In this document: piece after piece, positions 15,602-26,635 of the stretch
Layout of the letters: every line of letters begins with the position of its first letter
Numbering within the stretch: the stretch's first letter is position 1
NCBI RefSeq assembly: GCF_002892835.1
Contig: NZ_PJMB01000006.1
Coordinates: 1 to 64,000 of the forward strand
DNA length: 64,000 bases
Direction: 5' to 3'
From: Arthrobacter sp. AFG7.2
GTDB taxonomy: Bacteria > Actinomycetota > Actinomycetes > Actinomycetales > Micrococcaceae
Notes under the pieces: model-generated
Told to the model about the DNA's origin: nothing
Database searches by the model: none
What the model saw: the letters and a program-made list of their open reading frames with translations, nothing else
Program-made: the position numbers and the translations under genes

Positions 15602-16900
15602 TCAGGCAGCCTTGACCAGGGGCAGCTCGTCCCAGTGGGTGGTGTAGCGGGGCGAGCGCATGGTCCGTTTCATGCTCCAGTCGACGCCGGACTTGATGCC
15701 CGCATGGCCCAGTCCGATGGAGCCGCGCCCGTAGCGCCGGCTGATGTCCTCCAGGAGCGGACCGATGCCGCGTTCCTCGTGCGGGTTCTCGAACAGCTCC
15801 AGTGGGGACTGGTTGCCTGTGGGCCTCAGGTCCGTGAGCATAAGCCCGGCCTTGGCGTACTGGAGTCCGTCCCGGATGGCCGGCAGCAGCGCGTGTGCCG
15901 CCCTGGTGAGCAGGAGCGGATCCGCCGTGGGCATGGGAAGCGATACGCACACGGACGGATAGGCCTGTTCATGCTGCCGGAAGGGAGACGTGGCAGCGAA
16001 GGCGGTGAGGACTTTTGCCTGCAGTCCGTGTTTGGCGAGCCGGGCGCTGGCCTGCTGGCCGTAGATGCTCAGGACCTCCCGCAGGCCGGCGGCTGTGGTC
16101 ACCGGGGTGGAGAAGGATCGGGAGAAGATGAGCTGGTCCCGTCCCATGCGTTCCTCCTCCATGGGAATGCACGGCGTGCCATTGAGTTCCAGGACAGTGC
16201 GCATCATGACCACCGAGAATTTGTCGCGGACAGCTACTGGATTGGCCCGGGTGAGGTCCAGGACGGTGTGGATGCCGATGGCGTTCAGGCGTTTTGCCAG
16301 GCGGCCGGCGATGCCCCAGATCTCCTCCACGGACAGCCGTCCGAGCAGTTGCTCCCGGACGGGTTCGGGCACGCTCTCCCAGTGGCAGACGCCGGCGAAT
16401 GCGGGATTGTTTTTGGCCCACTTGTTGCACAGCTTTGCCAGGGTTTTGGTGGGCGCTATGCCAACACAGACCGGGACGCCCACGTTGCGGCGGACGGCGT
16501 CCTTCATGGTCCTGCCCAGTGCCAGCAGCTGTTCCGGCTCACCCTTCACGCCCAGGAAGGCTTCATCGATGCTGTAGACCTCCAGCCATGCCGAGTACCT
16601 GCCGAGCAGCTCCATCACCCGGGCGCTGATGTCGCCATAGAGCTCGTAGTTGCTGGACTTGGCCACCAGCCCCCATTCCTTCGCGCGGGGTGCAAGCTTG
16701 AACCATGGCTCGCCGGTGGCAATGCCCAGGGCTTTCGCTTCGGGGGAGCGGGTGACAGCGCAGCCGTCGTTGTTGGAAAGCACCACCAGCGGCCGGCCCT
16801 CAAGGGAAGGGTCGAAGGCGCGCTCGGCCGAGGCGTAAAAGCAGTTCACATCCACGTGGGCAATCTGCGGCATCTGCCGCATCAGGGCGGGCCTAGACAT
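15602..16900 (-). CDS. umuC: Y-family DNA polymerase, UmuC-like
   Basis: The protein is 432 aa. The catalytic acids of Y-family polymerases are visible: D17 in HVDVNCFYASAERAF and D112/E113 in YSIDEAFL, with LSNNDGCAVTRSPEAK as the fingers motif. The C-terminal UmuC-type region (about 300-430) ends RSPRYTTHWDELPLV. It copies damaged DNA with partner UmuD'. The ATG at 16900 overlaps the umuD stop by 8 bases, so the two are translationally linked. A LexA box upstream of umuD indicates SOS control. Confidence 0.93.
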   Translation of the reverse strand: MSRPALMRQMPQIAHVDVNCFYASAERAFDPSLEGRPLVVLSNNDGCAVTRSPEAKALGIATGEPWFKLAPRAKEWGLVAKSSNYELYGDISARVMELLGRYSAWLEVYSIDEAFLGVKGEPEQLLALGRTMKDAVRRNVGVPVCVGIAPTKTLAKLCNKWAKNNPAFAGVCHWESVPEPVREQLLGRLSVEEIWGIAGRLAKRLNAIGIHTVLDLTRANPVAVRDKFSVVMMRTVLELNGTPCIPMEEERMGRDQLIFSRSFSTPVTTAAGLREVLSIYGQQASARLAKHGLQAKVLTAFAATSPFRQHEQAYPSVCVSLPMPTADPLLLTRAAHALLPAIRDGLQYAKAGLMLTDLRPTGNQSPLELFENPHEERGIGPLLEDISRRYGRGSIGLGHAGIKSGVDWSMKRTMRSPRYTTHWDELPLVKAA

Positions 16901-17324
16901 GGTGCAGGCAACGTGTGGCCACGCCCCAGATGGTCAGTTCGGAGAGTGCCGGGACCCGAATATCCGGATACCGCGGGTTCTCTGCCTGCAGCACCACACC
17001 GCTGCCAGTGAGGCGCAGGCGTTTGACGGTGAGCTCCCCGTCAAGGACAGCGACGACGACGCACCCGTCTTTGGGCTCCAGCGCCCTGTTGACGATGAGC
17101 TCATCGCCGTCGCTGATGCCCGCACCTTCCATCGAGTCGCCCGTCACTCGGACTACATACGTGCTGGTGATGTCCTTGATGAGGTGTGCGTTGAGATCGA
17201 TCCGGCCGTCGAAGTAGTCCTGCGCCGGAGACGGAAACCCCGCGGCGACGGGCACCGGCGAGATCAGCACCGAGAATAACGAGGCGCCCGCGTCTATCAC
17301 GCGGGGACCGACAATAACGCCCAC
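16893..17324 (-). CDS. umuD: UmuD-like self-cleaving S24 peptidase
   Basis: The protein is 143 aa, the usual UmuD size. The cleavage site is A28-G29 followed by FPSPAQDY, the same kind of sequence as UmuD and LexA. The Ser64 (GDSMEGAG) and Lys101 (VKRLRL) of the Ser-Lys dyad are in place. After RecA-stimulated self-cleavage it would bind UmuC to form a translesion polymerase. Translation starts with GTG at 17324. The LexA-type box lies 14 bases upstream, and a TATATT -10-like element overlaps that box (17341-17346). Confidence 0.93.
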   Translation of the reverse strand: MGVIVGPRVIDAGASLFSVLISPVPVAAGFPSPAQDYFDGRIDLNAHLIKDITSTYVVRVTGDSMEGAGISDGDELIVNRALEPKDGCVVVAVLDGELTVKRLRLTGSGVVLQAENPRYPDIRVPALSELTIWGVATRCLHHV

Positions 17325-17338
17325 AACACACCCTAATT

Positions 17339-17352
17339 CGAATATATGTTCG
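17339..17352. promoter_or_regulatory. LexA (SOS) box of umuDC
   Basis: CGAATATATGTTCG matches the actinobacterial/Gram-positive SOS consensus CGAACRNRYGTTCG at 13 of 14 bases (fifth base T instead of C). It is 14 bases upstream of the umuD start and overlaps the putative -10 element. Confidence 0.85.
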
Positions 17353-17432
17353 ATTAGTTCAGTGTAGTCCTTGGCTCCGACAAAGCGTAGACGCGTGGTC
17401 AGGGCAGGCGGTTACGCTCCGGCAGCGAGCCG

Positions 17433-17485
17433 ATTAAAAACGGCAGGAGCGGCGCCGTCCTCCGGGGGACGGCGCCACTCCTGCC
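17433..17485 (-). terminator. Intrinsic terminator of the NCS1/deacetylase operon
   Basis: Complementary arms at 17442-17460 and 17467-17485 form a long GC-rich stem with one mismatch and a 6-base loop, just downstream of the hydrolase stop at 17503. On the minus strand the hairpin is followed by GTTTTTAATC, a T-run. Confidence 0.85.
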
Positions 17486-17502
17486 ACTGGCTGGAATGCT
17501 GA

Positions 17503-18459
17503 TCAGCCGGCGACGGCCGGCCGGGATTCCCGCACTGCCGACGGTGTGAACGTCGCCCCGGTGTCCGGGAAGGAGGGCACCTGGATCCGGGCGTGGGTGT
17601 GGACTTCCTGGACAGTCCTGCGGGTGTGCTCCGCGATCTCCTCCATGGTGGTGACCCACATGCCGTCCATCGCCTTGACCCGTTCCATCAGGCGCTCCAG
17701 CGCAACGGCTTTCGAAGGCCGGCCGGAGATAAACGGATGATTGGTGAGGACGAAGCAGCTTCCCTGCGCATGGTGCGCCTCGGCCTCAAGCGTCCACATC
17801 TCCAGCACCTTCGCCGGGCTCTCGATGACGCCGCTGCCGGTCACACCCGGGTAGAACGCGTACTGCTCCCAGTCGTCCAGCGCCCAGTCCACCGGGATCT
17901 CCACGAGGTCCCGGGAGTCGTCCGGGGCGACGCTGAAGCGGTAGGGGGCATCGCCGTCGAGCAGGCTGGAATCGTAGAGGAAGCCGCGGTCCGCCAGCAG
18001 CGCCGGCGAGTGCCAGTTCAGCTCCCACCAGGGTGCCCGGTAGCCCACCGGCTCAACCCCGGCCACCTTGGCCAGCGCCTCCAGCCCGCGGTCGATGTAG
18101 CGCGCCTCCGTCCCGGCGTCGATCCCCTGCATGGGCTCGTGCAGGTAGCCGTGGTGCGCCACCTCGTGCCCGGCATCCACGATGCGGCGGACGGTGTCCG
18201 GGTAGCACTCGGCCGTAAAGCCGGGGATGAAGAAGGTGGCGCGGATGTCCTGCCGCTGGAGGATCTGCAGCAGCCGCGGGACGGCGACCTTGGGCCCGTA
18301 GGACTGGTGGGTCATCAGGGACATGCGGCTGGTGCTCTTGGGATCGTGGGCGATGGTGCAGGATTCGGCGTCGACGTCGAACGTGAAGGACGCTGCTGCC
18401 TGCTTGCCCTCCGGCCAGGTGATCGGGTGGGCCGAGTCCGGGAATGCTTCAAGGGTCAT
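17503..18459 (-). CDS. Polysaccharide-deacetylase-fold hydrolase (PuuE / cyclic imide hydrolase-like)
   Basis: The protein is 318 aa with the NodB fold. Motif 1 appears as TFDVD (D28 and D30), motif 2 as H98 and H103-x3-H107 (GHEVAHHGYLHEP), and the YRAPWWELNW segment follows. The size and the HEVAHHGYLHE version resemble PuuE allantoinases and microbial cyclic imide hydrolases rather than cell-wall deacetylases; there is no signal peptide. It starts 17 bases after the NCS1 permease. Position next to a nucleobase-type permease and a PucR regulator argues for hydrolysis of a cyclic ureide, imide or pyrimidine derivative. That is inference. Confidence 0.82.
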   Translation of the reverse strand: MTLEAFPDSAHPITWPEGKQAAASFTFDVDAESCTIAHDPKSTSRMSLMTHQSYGPKVAVPRLLQILQRQDIRATFFIPGFTAECYPDTVRRIVDAGHEVAHHGYLHEPMQGIDAGTEARYIDRGLEALAKVAGVEPVGYRAPWWELNWHSPALLADRGFLYDSSLLDGDAPYRFSVAPDDSRDLVEIPVDWALDDWEQYAFYPGVTGSGVIESPAKVLEMWTLEAEAHHAQGSCFVLTNHPFISGRPSKAVALERLMERVKAMDGMWVTTMEEIAEHTRRTVQEVHTHARIQVPSFPDTGATFTPSAVRESRPAVAG

Positions 18460-18476
18460 GTCAGGTGTTCCTAGAG

Positions 18477-20006
18477 TTAGAGGCTGGCCGGGGCTGCGGG
18501 CTGTGCGGGGATTCCGGTTAGGACCGGGGATGGCTGGACGTCGCTGCCTGCAGCCGGGACGGATTCGAGAAACTTGCGGTGCACCTTCGGCCCGAGGATG
18601 ACATAGCTGGTGGCACTCGCCAGTCCGCCGGCCAGCCAGGACAGATCCCAGCCGCCCAGGGCCACGGCGACGGGCCCCTGCATGGCGGGAACGAGCCCGT
18701 ACATGAACAGCCACGTGGCGAAGATGCCGACCAGAAGGGAGGTGACGCCTGCCCAGTTGACGCCGGGAAGCCGCTTGGTGCCGACGGCGTCGAACAGCCT
18801 TGCGGGGTTACCCGGCCAGCGCTTTTCGATCCAGAAGTAGTGCACCAGCATGACGCCGCCCCAGGCTGCCACCCAGGCGACCAGGCCGATGAGCCAGGCG
18901 TCCAGGACCGCCGCGAAGTCCTCCTGGAAGATGAAGAAGACGACGGCGATGAGCGAGAAGACGCCGACGAACAGGTTGAGCTTGCGGCGGCTGATGGTGA
19001 TGTCCAGCGACTGGGTGGCCACCGAGAAGGTGTAGATGTTCAGGATGTTGGTGGCGATGGGGCCGTGCAGCACCATCAGGAGCACCGGCAGCGCGAGGAC
19101 GCCGAAGTTCTGGACAATGAGCTTGCCGGGGTCGATTTCACCGCTGTTGGTTGCCAGGCTGGCGCCCAGGACACCGAGCCAGACCACCGGGATGAACTGC
19201 CCGAGGACGGAGGCCAGGTAGACCTTCTTCTTGGGTACCTCTGTGCTGACGAACCGGGAGTAGTCCGCTGCGTACGTGAACCAGGTGATGCCCCAGCCGA
19301 TGCCGATGGCGGTCATGACGGCGCTCATGGCCGCGATCCGCTCGGATCCTTCCAGGATGTTGCCCGCCGGGCCGGCGTAGCCCCAGTCGATCTTCATGCC
19401 GAACCAGGCCACGGCGGACATGACGGCAAGGATAATGATGGTTGGCGGGACGGTCCACTTTTCGAAGGCGGCAATCGCCCTGTAGCCGAACCAGGCGATA
19501 GCTACCTGGGTGGCCATGATGGCCGTGGCGACGCCGATCTTCCAGGCGTAGTTCTGCGCCGTGGGATCCACCCAGCCGAGCGTTCCGAAGAGCGCCATGA
19601 CCAGATCCAGGATGATCCAGGTGTTGACCGCGCACCAGCCGATCACCAGGAGCGCCTGGATGGACGCCGGGAGGTAATTGCCGCGGCGCCCGAAGGCTGC
19701 CCGGGCCAGGACCATGCCCGTGGCTCCGGTCTTCTGGCCCAGCAGGACGAAGCAGCCGAAGAGCAGCATGCCGATCAGGTTGCCCAGCACCAGCACGATG
19801 ACGGTGTCGGCGAAACCCAGCCCCAGGTGGATTCCGAGGGCGCCGAGCACCCAGTTGATGGGCGCGAGGTTGGCGCCTGCCCAGATCCAGAACTGGCCGG
19901 ACACTTTGTGCGTGCGCTGGGATTCGGGAATCGGCTGGAGCCAGGCTTCGCAGTCTTCGGCGGGCGCGGACTGCCCGGCTCCTGCGGCTGAAGTTTGGTG
20001 TTGCAT
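18477..20006 (-). CDS. NCS1 purine/cytosine permease family transporter
   Basis: The protein is 509 aa with about twelve membrane segments. Features of nucleobase:cation symporter-1 proteins are visible, including a soluble N-terminus, the WAGANLAPINWVLGALG helix 1 region and GITWFTYAADYSRF. These proteins import cytosine, hydantoins, allantoin or purines with H+ or Na+. It starts at ATG 20006 and is divergent from the PucR regulator with a 110-base shared control region. It is probably the uptake half of the hydrolase module; the exact substrate is unknown. Confidence 0.9.
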   Translation of the reverse strand: MQHQTSAAGAGQSAPAEDCEAWLQPIPESQRTHKVSGQFWIWAGANLAPINWVLGALGIHLGLGFADTVIVLVLGNLIGMLLFGCFVLLGQKTGATGMVLARAAFGRRGNYLPASIQALLVIGWCAVNTWIILDLVMALFGTLGWVDPTAQNYAWKIGVATAIMATQVAIAWFGYRAIAAFEKWTVPPTIIILAVMSAVAWFGMKIDWGYAGPAGNILEGSERIAAMSAVMTAIGIGWGITWFTYAADYSRFVSTEVPKKKVYLASVLGQFIPVVWLGVLGASLATNSGEIDPGKLIVQNFGVLALPVLLMVLHGPIATNILNIYTFSVATQSLDITISRRKLNLFVGVFSLIAVVFFIFQEDFAAVLDAWLIGLVAWVAAWGGVMLVHYFWIEKRWPGNPARLFDAVGTKRLPGVNWAGVTSLLVGIFATWLFMYGLVPAMQGPVAVALGGWDLSWLAGGLASATSYVILGPKVHRKFLESVPAAGSDVQPSPVLTGIPAQPAAPASL

Positions 20007-20116
20007 GGGTGCCTCTTCGTTGAGGGAAATGGGGATATCTCAAGATTATGTGTCCCAGCCCACAAGTCCTATATAGTATCTGTAGCGAAATTTTTCCTTC
20101 TGCATGACGGAGTGTC

Positions 20117-21667
20117 GTGTCCATACGTTTACGGGATGTTCTGGCGCATCCCACGCTCATGCCGGCGGAGCCGGTCATTCGGGCGGCCGCAGCGGTGGCC
20201 GCCGACACCCAGCTCCGCTGGATCCACTCCAGCGAGGTTTTGGATATCGCCCAACTGCTCGGCGGCGGTGAACTGCTGCTCACCGGCGGCCAGGCCCTCG
20301 CCGCGGAAACGGATGAGCGGCGCACCGGGTATGTCCGGGAACTGGCGGAACGAGGTGTTGCGGCTCTCGCCATCGAGACGGGCACTGACCTGGCTTCCAT
20401 TCCGTCGTCGATGATCGCGGCAGCCGAAGCCGCGGGCCTTCCCTTGGTGGAGCTGCGAAAGCGGGTGCCCTTCATCAGCGTGATGGAGGCGATCAACTCA
20501 CTGCTGGTCAGTGAATCCGCTGCCCATCTGCAGCAGGCAGACCAGACCAGCCATGCCATGGCCGTCGAGCTGGCCCATGGTGGCAGCCTTGACCGTGTCC
20601 TGGGTGTGCTCGCCGCTGCGACCGGTGCCGAAGTTGCGCTGACCTCGACGACAGGGATCACCCTGGCCAGCGCCCTGCCCGCCGAGCCGGACGGGCCGTC
20701 CCGGTCCGCAACCTTCGGTGAGGCAGGGCGGGACAACATCAGCGATATCCACATTGATGTCTCCGTTCGCGGCATTCCGTCGGCCCGGCTCACGCTCTCC
20801 GTCCCGGCTGGCGGTGACATGAATCTGGCAAGAATTGCAGGGTACCGGTCGGTGGACATCATTTCCCTGGCGCTGCTCCAGCGGATGCCTCCCGGCCTCA
20901 AGGAAATGGCAGGTGCGGCGCTCATCCGTGCCATCGATTCGGGGACGCAAAGCTGGAGGCTCCAGCAGCTTGCCCCCGCCGCCGGGATTGCAGCGAACGC
21001 CCAGCTGGTGGCCGTCGTCGTCCGTTCCGGCGGTTCGCGCCAGACCCGCAGCAACGTGGAGCATCTGCTGGACCGGGTGGGGCAGCACAGCGTCAGCTAT
21101 GCAGACAACGCGGAGCTGCTCGCCTTGGCAGTCCTGCACAATGACAACGTCCAGGACGACAGGAACGCCGTCGTCGACGGGCTTCGGTCCCTGGCTTCAA
21201 CGGATCGATCGGTCAGCGCTGTAGGTCCGGTGGCGGCAGGCATTTCCAACGCACCCTGGTCATTGACCGAAGCCCGGCTGACCCTGGCCCTGGCTGGCGG
21301 GAACGGCCCGGACGACGGCGGCCACGGCACCTCGGGAGGGGCGCTGGACGCCGAAGCATTTGCCGTCGAACGGCTCGCATTCCATTCCCTGGACGACGCC
21401 AGGCGTGAGGACTTCGTGCGCCAGCAGCTGGGGGCTGTCCTCGAATACGATGCCCAGCGCCGCTCACAGCTGGTTGAGACGCTGCGGGTATGGCTGGACT
21501 CGGGCTGCAATACGGCGCAGGCCGCGCGGGAACTCCACGTGGAGCGGCAATCCATGCACCAGCGGCTGCAGCGTATCTTTTCCCTGTGCGGCGGCGATCC
21601 CCGCGGCACGGGAAGGCTGCCCGCCCTGCACCTCGCAGCCCGCCTTGCCCGGCTGCGTGCCCCATAG
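20117..21667 (+). CDS. PucR-family transcriptional regulator
   Basis: The protein is 516 aa with the PucR layout: an N-terminal purine-catabolism domain (about 5-125, SIRLRDVLAHPTLMPAEPV), a middle CdaR/GGDEF-like region and a C-terminal helix-turn-helix of the HTH_30 type near 465-510 (CNTAQAARELHVERQSMHQRLQRI). It starts with GTG at 20117 preceded by GGAG. Members activate purine or ureide catabolism genes. It lies divergently from the NCS1 permease and probably activates that operon. Confidence 0.9.
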   Translation: MSIRLRDVLAHPTLMPAEPVIRAAAAVAADTQLRWIHSSEVLDIAQLLGGGELLLTGGQALAAETDERRTGYVRELAERGVAALAIETGTDLASIPSSMIAAAEAAGLPLVELRKRVPFISVMEAINSLLVSESAAHLQQADQTSHAMAVELAHGGSLDRVLGVLAAATGAEVALTSTTGITLASALPAEPDGPSRSATFGEAGRDNISDIHIDVSVRGIPSARLTLSVPAGGDMNLARIAGYRSVDIISLALLQRMPPGLKEMAGAALIRAIDSGTQSWRLQQLAPAAGIAANAQLVAVVVRSGGSRQTRSNVEHLLDRVGQHSVSYADNAELLALAVLHNDNVQDDRNAVVDGLRSLASTDRSVSAVGPVAAGISNAPWSLTEARLTLALAGGNGPDDGGHGTSGGALDAEAFAVERLAFHSLDDARREDFVRQQLGAVLEYDAQRRSQLVETLRVWLDSGCNTAQAARELHVERQSMHQRLQRIFSLCGGDPRGTGRLPALHLAARLARLRAP

Positions 21668-21803
21668 ATCTGCTCGCCGGGCTGCAGAGACACTGGCCGT
21701 AACCGTTAGGCCGTCCCGGGACGTGCCTTGTTAGCATGATTGGAGAGAGACGCTGGGGGCTGTCACATATATCGAATCCAGGGGCGAAGAAGCCCGTGGA
21801 TGA

Positions 21804-23504
<1,701 letters not shown>

Positions 23505-23515
23505 CGGTGCGTTCG

Positions 23516-24202
23516 TCACCGCAGCCATCCGCCGGATCCCGGGATTACTGCCGGTGACAGCCGGCTCGAAAGCCGGAAGCCGAGCTTCTCCAGCACGGAG
23601 GAGACACAGCCAGCCACTGCCTCCTCGGGGAGCACCAGATCCTGCCCGATCTGCCCGTTGGTCAAACCCCGGGCCATGAACGCGAACACCGTCCGCTCCT
23701 GCGTTGTCATTGCCTCCAGCCAGGGGGCGCCGGCAGTTGCAGAAAGGCTTTCAGCCACTCTTTCCCTGACCTCCGGCGCCAGTACCGGGTGACCGGTCGC
23801 AGCGGTGCGGATACCAGTCACCAGGACATTGTTGTCGCCGATCTGCTTGAGCAGGTACCCTGCTGCACCAGCCAGTACCGCGGCCCGCACAGCATGGTGT
23901 TTATCCCGGCCCGTCAGGATCAGGCACCTTACGTGCGGGGCGGTGGAGCGAAGGTCGCGGCATACCTCAATGCCCGTACCGTCCGGCAGCCTGTCGTCCA
24001 GCACCGCGATATCCGGTTTCAGGAGGGCAATCAGCCGGGTGGCTTCAGCAGCTGATCCGCTTTCGCCAGCGACGTCCAGCCCTTCCTCCTCGAGCAGCTC
24101 CCTCAGCCCCTGCCGAACCAGTTCGTGGTCATTGAGGATGAAGACCCGGATGGGCACCGCCGGGAATGGAACCTCATCCACGGGTATTGCTGGTGTATCC
24201 AT
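23516..24202 (-). CDS. NarL/DevR-type response regulator, atypical
   Basis: The protein is 228 aa. The receiver domain has the phosphoacceptor D69 (VLDDRLPDG), T97 and K119 in standard places, but the acidic pair at the N-terminus is N24-D25 instead of D-D or E-D. The DNA-binding domain (about 160-215) is divergent: MTTQERTVFAFMARGLTNGQIGQ is recognisable, but the recognition helix (LPEEAVAGCVSSVLEKL) differs from common LuxR-type helices. It converges with the GAF kinase, 11 bases apart, and probably forms a pair with it. Activity without normal phosphorylation is possible. Confidence 0.85.
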   Translation of the reverse strand: MDTPAIPVDEVPFPAVPIRVFILNDHELVRQGLRELLEEEGLDVAGESGSAAEATRLIALLKPDIAVLDDRLPDGTGIEVCRDLRSTAPHVRCLILTGRDKHHAVRAAVLAGAAGYLLKQIGDNNVLVTGIRTAATGHPVLAPEVRERVAESLSATAGAPWLEAMTTQERTVFAFMARGLTNGQIGQDLVLPEEAVAGCVSSVLEKLGFRLSSRLSPAVIPGSGGWLR

Positions 24203-24299
24203 GAAGACGCTTTCATCGATGTGACGCCCTCCCCGGCCACTTCTTGATCGTGGCCGCCCCGTGCGGAAGGATCCTCAGAACATCATCATGCGTCTTGCT

Positions 24300-24357
24300 G
24301 CCCTGCCATCAGGGCCGAAAGTCCGGACTTGCCGAATACCGGCAGGACCGATGCCGG
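24300..24357 (-). terminator. Weak hairpins after purU
   Basis: Two short hairpins, GCCCTG/CAGGGC (24300-24315) and CCGGCA/TGCCGG (24339-24357), follow the purU stop on the minus strand. No T-run was seen, so termination may be Rho-dependent. Confidence 0.3.
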
Positions 24358-24361
24358 CCGC

Positions 24362-25258
24362 CTACCGGAGCACCACCGTCCGGTTTCCCTGCAGGATCAC
24401 CCGGCCCTCGCAATGCCAGCGGACCGCGTTGGACAAGGCCTTGCACTCGGTGTCGCGGCCGGCGGCCACCAGGTCCTCGGGCCCGTACGTGTGGTCCACC
24501 TCAACGGTCTGCTGCGAGATGATTGGCCCCTCATCCAGCTCGCTGTTCACGTAGTGCGCGGTGGCGCCGACGGTCTTCACACCGCGGGCGTAGGCCTGGT
24601 GGTACGGCTTGGCGCCCTTGAAGCTGGGCAGGAACGAGTGGTGGATGTTGATCGCCTTCCCGTCCAGCTTGCGGGTCAGGTTGTCGCTGAGCACCTGCAT
24701 GTACCGGGCCAGGACCACGAGTTCCACATCGAACTCGTCCACCAGCTCCAGGAGCCGGGCCTCAGCCTCGGGCTTGGTGCCAGGGGTAACCGGCACGTGG
24801 AAGAACGGGATCCCGTGCCACTCCACCAATGTCTGGTGGTCGGTGTGGTTGGAGACCACGGCCACCACGTCCACCGGCAGTTCGCCGATGCGCGCCCGGA
24901 ACAGCAGATCGTTAAGGCAGTGCCCGAACTTGGACACCATGATCAGCACCCGCCGCTTCGAGCCGTGCGGCTCGAGCCGCCACCGCATCCCGAACCGCTC
25001 CGCAACAGGACCGAAAGCGGACCGCAGCGTATTCGCAGTGGAGGCATCGCCATCGGACGCAAAATGCACCCGCATAAAGAAGTGGCCTTCGCTGCGCTCG
25101 CCGAACTGCTGGTTGTCGATGATGTCGCAGCCGTGCTCCAGCAGGAAGCCGGAAACGGCATGCACGATACCGGGCGATTCGGAGCAGTCCAGCGTGAGGA
25201 CGTGCTCCACAGTGGTGGGGGGAGGTACAGCAACAGTTTCAGTCTGGATGGCAGTCAT
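24362..25258 (-). CDS. purU: Formyltetrahydrofolate deformylase PurU (copy 1)
   Basis: The protein is 298 aa. An N-terminal ACT-type domain (about 15-95) is followed by a formyl-transferase domain with the catalytic trio N204, H206 (INIHHSFLP) and D242 (LDEGPI). It hydrolyses 10-formyl-THF to formate and THF. It is the last gene of the glyA-sox operon, 3 bases after sdaA, so its job is probably to regenerate free THF while sarcosine methyl groups load the folate pool. A paralogue is encoded at 43382-44311. Confidence 0.95.
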   Translation of the reverse strand: MTAIQTETVAVPPPTTVEHVLTLDCSESPGIVHAVSGFLLEHGCDIIDNQQFGERSEGHFFMRVHFASDGDASTANTLRSAFGPVAERFGMRWRLEPHGSKRRVLIMVSKFGHCLNDLLFRARIGELPVDVVAVVSNHTDHQTLVEWHGIPFFHVPVTPGTKPEAEARLLELVDEFDVELVVLARYMQVLSDNLTRKLDGKAINIHHSFLPSFKGAKPYHQAYARGVKTVGATAHYVNSELDEGPIISQQTVEVDHTYGPEDLVAAGRDTECKALSNAVRWHCEGRVILQGNRTVVLR

Positions 25259-25261
25259 GGT

Positions 25262-26635
25262 TCAGCACTCGATCACATTCACGGCAAGGCCCCCTCGGGA
25301 CGTTTCCTTGTACTTGGTTTTCATGTCGGCACCCGTCTCGCGCATCGTCTTGATGGCTTTGTCGAGGGATACCTTGTGGCTGCCGTCGCCGTGCAGGGCA
25401 AGGCGGGCGGCGTTGATGGCCTTCACGCTGGCGATGGCGTTGCGCTCGATGCAGGGGATCTGCACCAGCCCGCCCACCGGATCACACGTGAGGCCCAGGT
25501 TGTGTTCAATGCCCACCTCGGCGGCGTTTTCCACCTGGGGCGGCGTGCCGCCAAGCACTTCGCAGAGCCCGGCAGCTGCCATGGAGCAGGCCGAGCCTAC
25601 TTCGCCCTGGCAGCCCACCTCGGCCCCGGAGATGGAGGCGTTGATCTTGAACAGGATTCCGACGGCGGCCGCCGCCAGCAGGAAGCGGACCACGCCGTCG
25701 TCGTTGGCGCCGGGGACAAACTTCACGTAGTAGTGCAGCACAGCCGGGACGATGCCGGCCGCGCCGTTGGTGGGTGCCGTCACGATGCGCCCGCCGGCGG
25801 CGTTTTCCTCGTTCACGGCCAGCGCGAACAGGTTCACCCATTCCATTGCCCGGAGCGGGTCGGTCACCCCGGTGTCCGCCGTCAGGGTCTGGAATAACGA
25901 CGGCGCGCGGCGGCGGACGTTGAGCCCGCCGGGAAGGATTCCTTCCGCAGCGCAGCCGTTGTCCACGCATTCGCGCATGACGGCCCAGAGTCCCAGCAGC
26001 TTTTCCCGGAGTTCGGCTTCGCTCCGCCAGGTGAGCTCGTTGGCAAGCATCACATCGGAGATGGACATGCCTTCACGCGCGCAGATCTCCAGGAGCTCAT
26101 CGGCGGTGCTGAAGGGGTAGGGGAGGACGGTGGCGTCGGCAACCACTCTGTCACCGGCGTCGGCGTCCCCGTCCACAACGAAGCCGCCCCCAATCGAATA
26201 GAAGCTCCGTTCGCTGAGCACGGCGCCGGAGTGGTCGAGTGCCCGGAACGTCATCCCGTTCGGGTGGGCCGGGAGTGACTTCCGCCGGTGCAGCACCACG
26301 TCCTCGTCCCAGTTGAAGTCCACCCGGTGGTCGCCATTGACCCATAGTTCGGCGTCAAGGGCAGCGGCGGCCACCTGGTCATCGGCCGTGAAGGTGTCCA
26401 CGGTCTCCGGGTCCAGCCCCTTCAGGCCCAGGACCACGGCCTTGTCGGAGCCGTGGCCCCGGCCGGTGGCGCCGAGCGAGCCGAACAGCTCGGCCTGCAC
26501 GCGCCGGGTGGAGCTCAGGTGTCCTTCGCCTTTGAGCCCGTCGGCGAACAGCTTTGCTGCCCGCATCGGGCCGACCGTGTGTGACGACGACGGCCCGATG
26601 CCAACGGAGAACAGGTCCAGGACGCTGAGGGCCAT
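25262..26635 (-). CDS. sdaA: L-serine ammonia-lyase (iron-sulfur)
   Basis: The protein is 457 aa, a single-chain [4Fe-4S] serine dehydratase. It opens with [20 protein letters not shown], the family's signature start. The cluster Cys residues are in [11 protein letters not shown] and [18 protein letters not shown]. It converts L-serine to pyruvate and ammonia. Its start directly abuts the soxG stop, so it is tightly within the sox operon. Here it completes the route sarcosine -> glycine -> serine -> pyruvate. Confidence 0.95.
   Translation of the reverse strand: MALSVLDLFSVGIGPSSSHTVGPMRAAKLFADGLKGEGHLSSTRRVQAELFGSLGATGRGHGSDKAVVLGLKGLDPETVDTFTADDQVAAAALDAELWVNGDHRVDFNWDEDVVLHRRKSLPAHPNGMTFRALDHSGAVLSERSFYSIGGGFVVDGDADAGDRVVADATVLPYPFSTADELLEICAREGMSISDVMLANELTWRSEAELREKLLGLWAVMRECVDNGCAAEGILPGGLNVRRRAPSLFQTLTADTGVTDPLRAMEWVNLFALAVNEENAAGGRIVTAPTNGAAGIVPAVLHYYVKFVPGANDDGVVRFLLAAAAVGILFKINASISGAEVGCQGEVGSACSMAAAGLCEVLGGTPPQVENAAEVGIEHNLGLTCDPVGGLVQIPCIERNAIASVKAINAARLALHGDGSHKVSLDKAIKTMRETGADMKTKYKETSRGGLAVNVIEC

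Noticed and set aside
19138..21054. 638-aa minus-strand frame across the NCS1/PucR junction
   Set aside because: It runs across a divergent promoter and both conserved genes, has Ser/Arg-rich composition and no domain.
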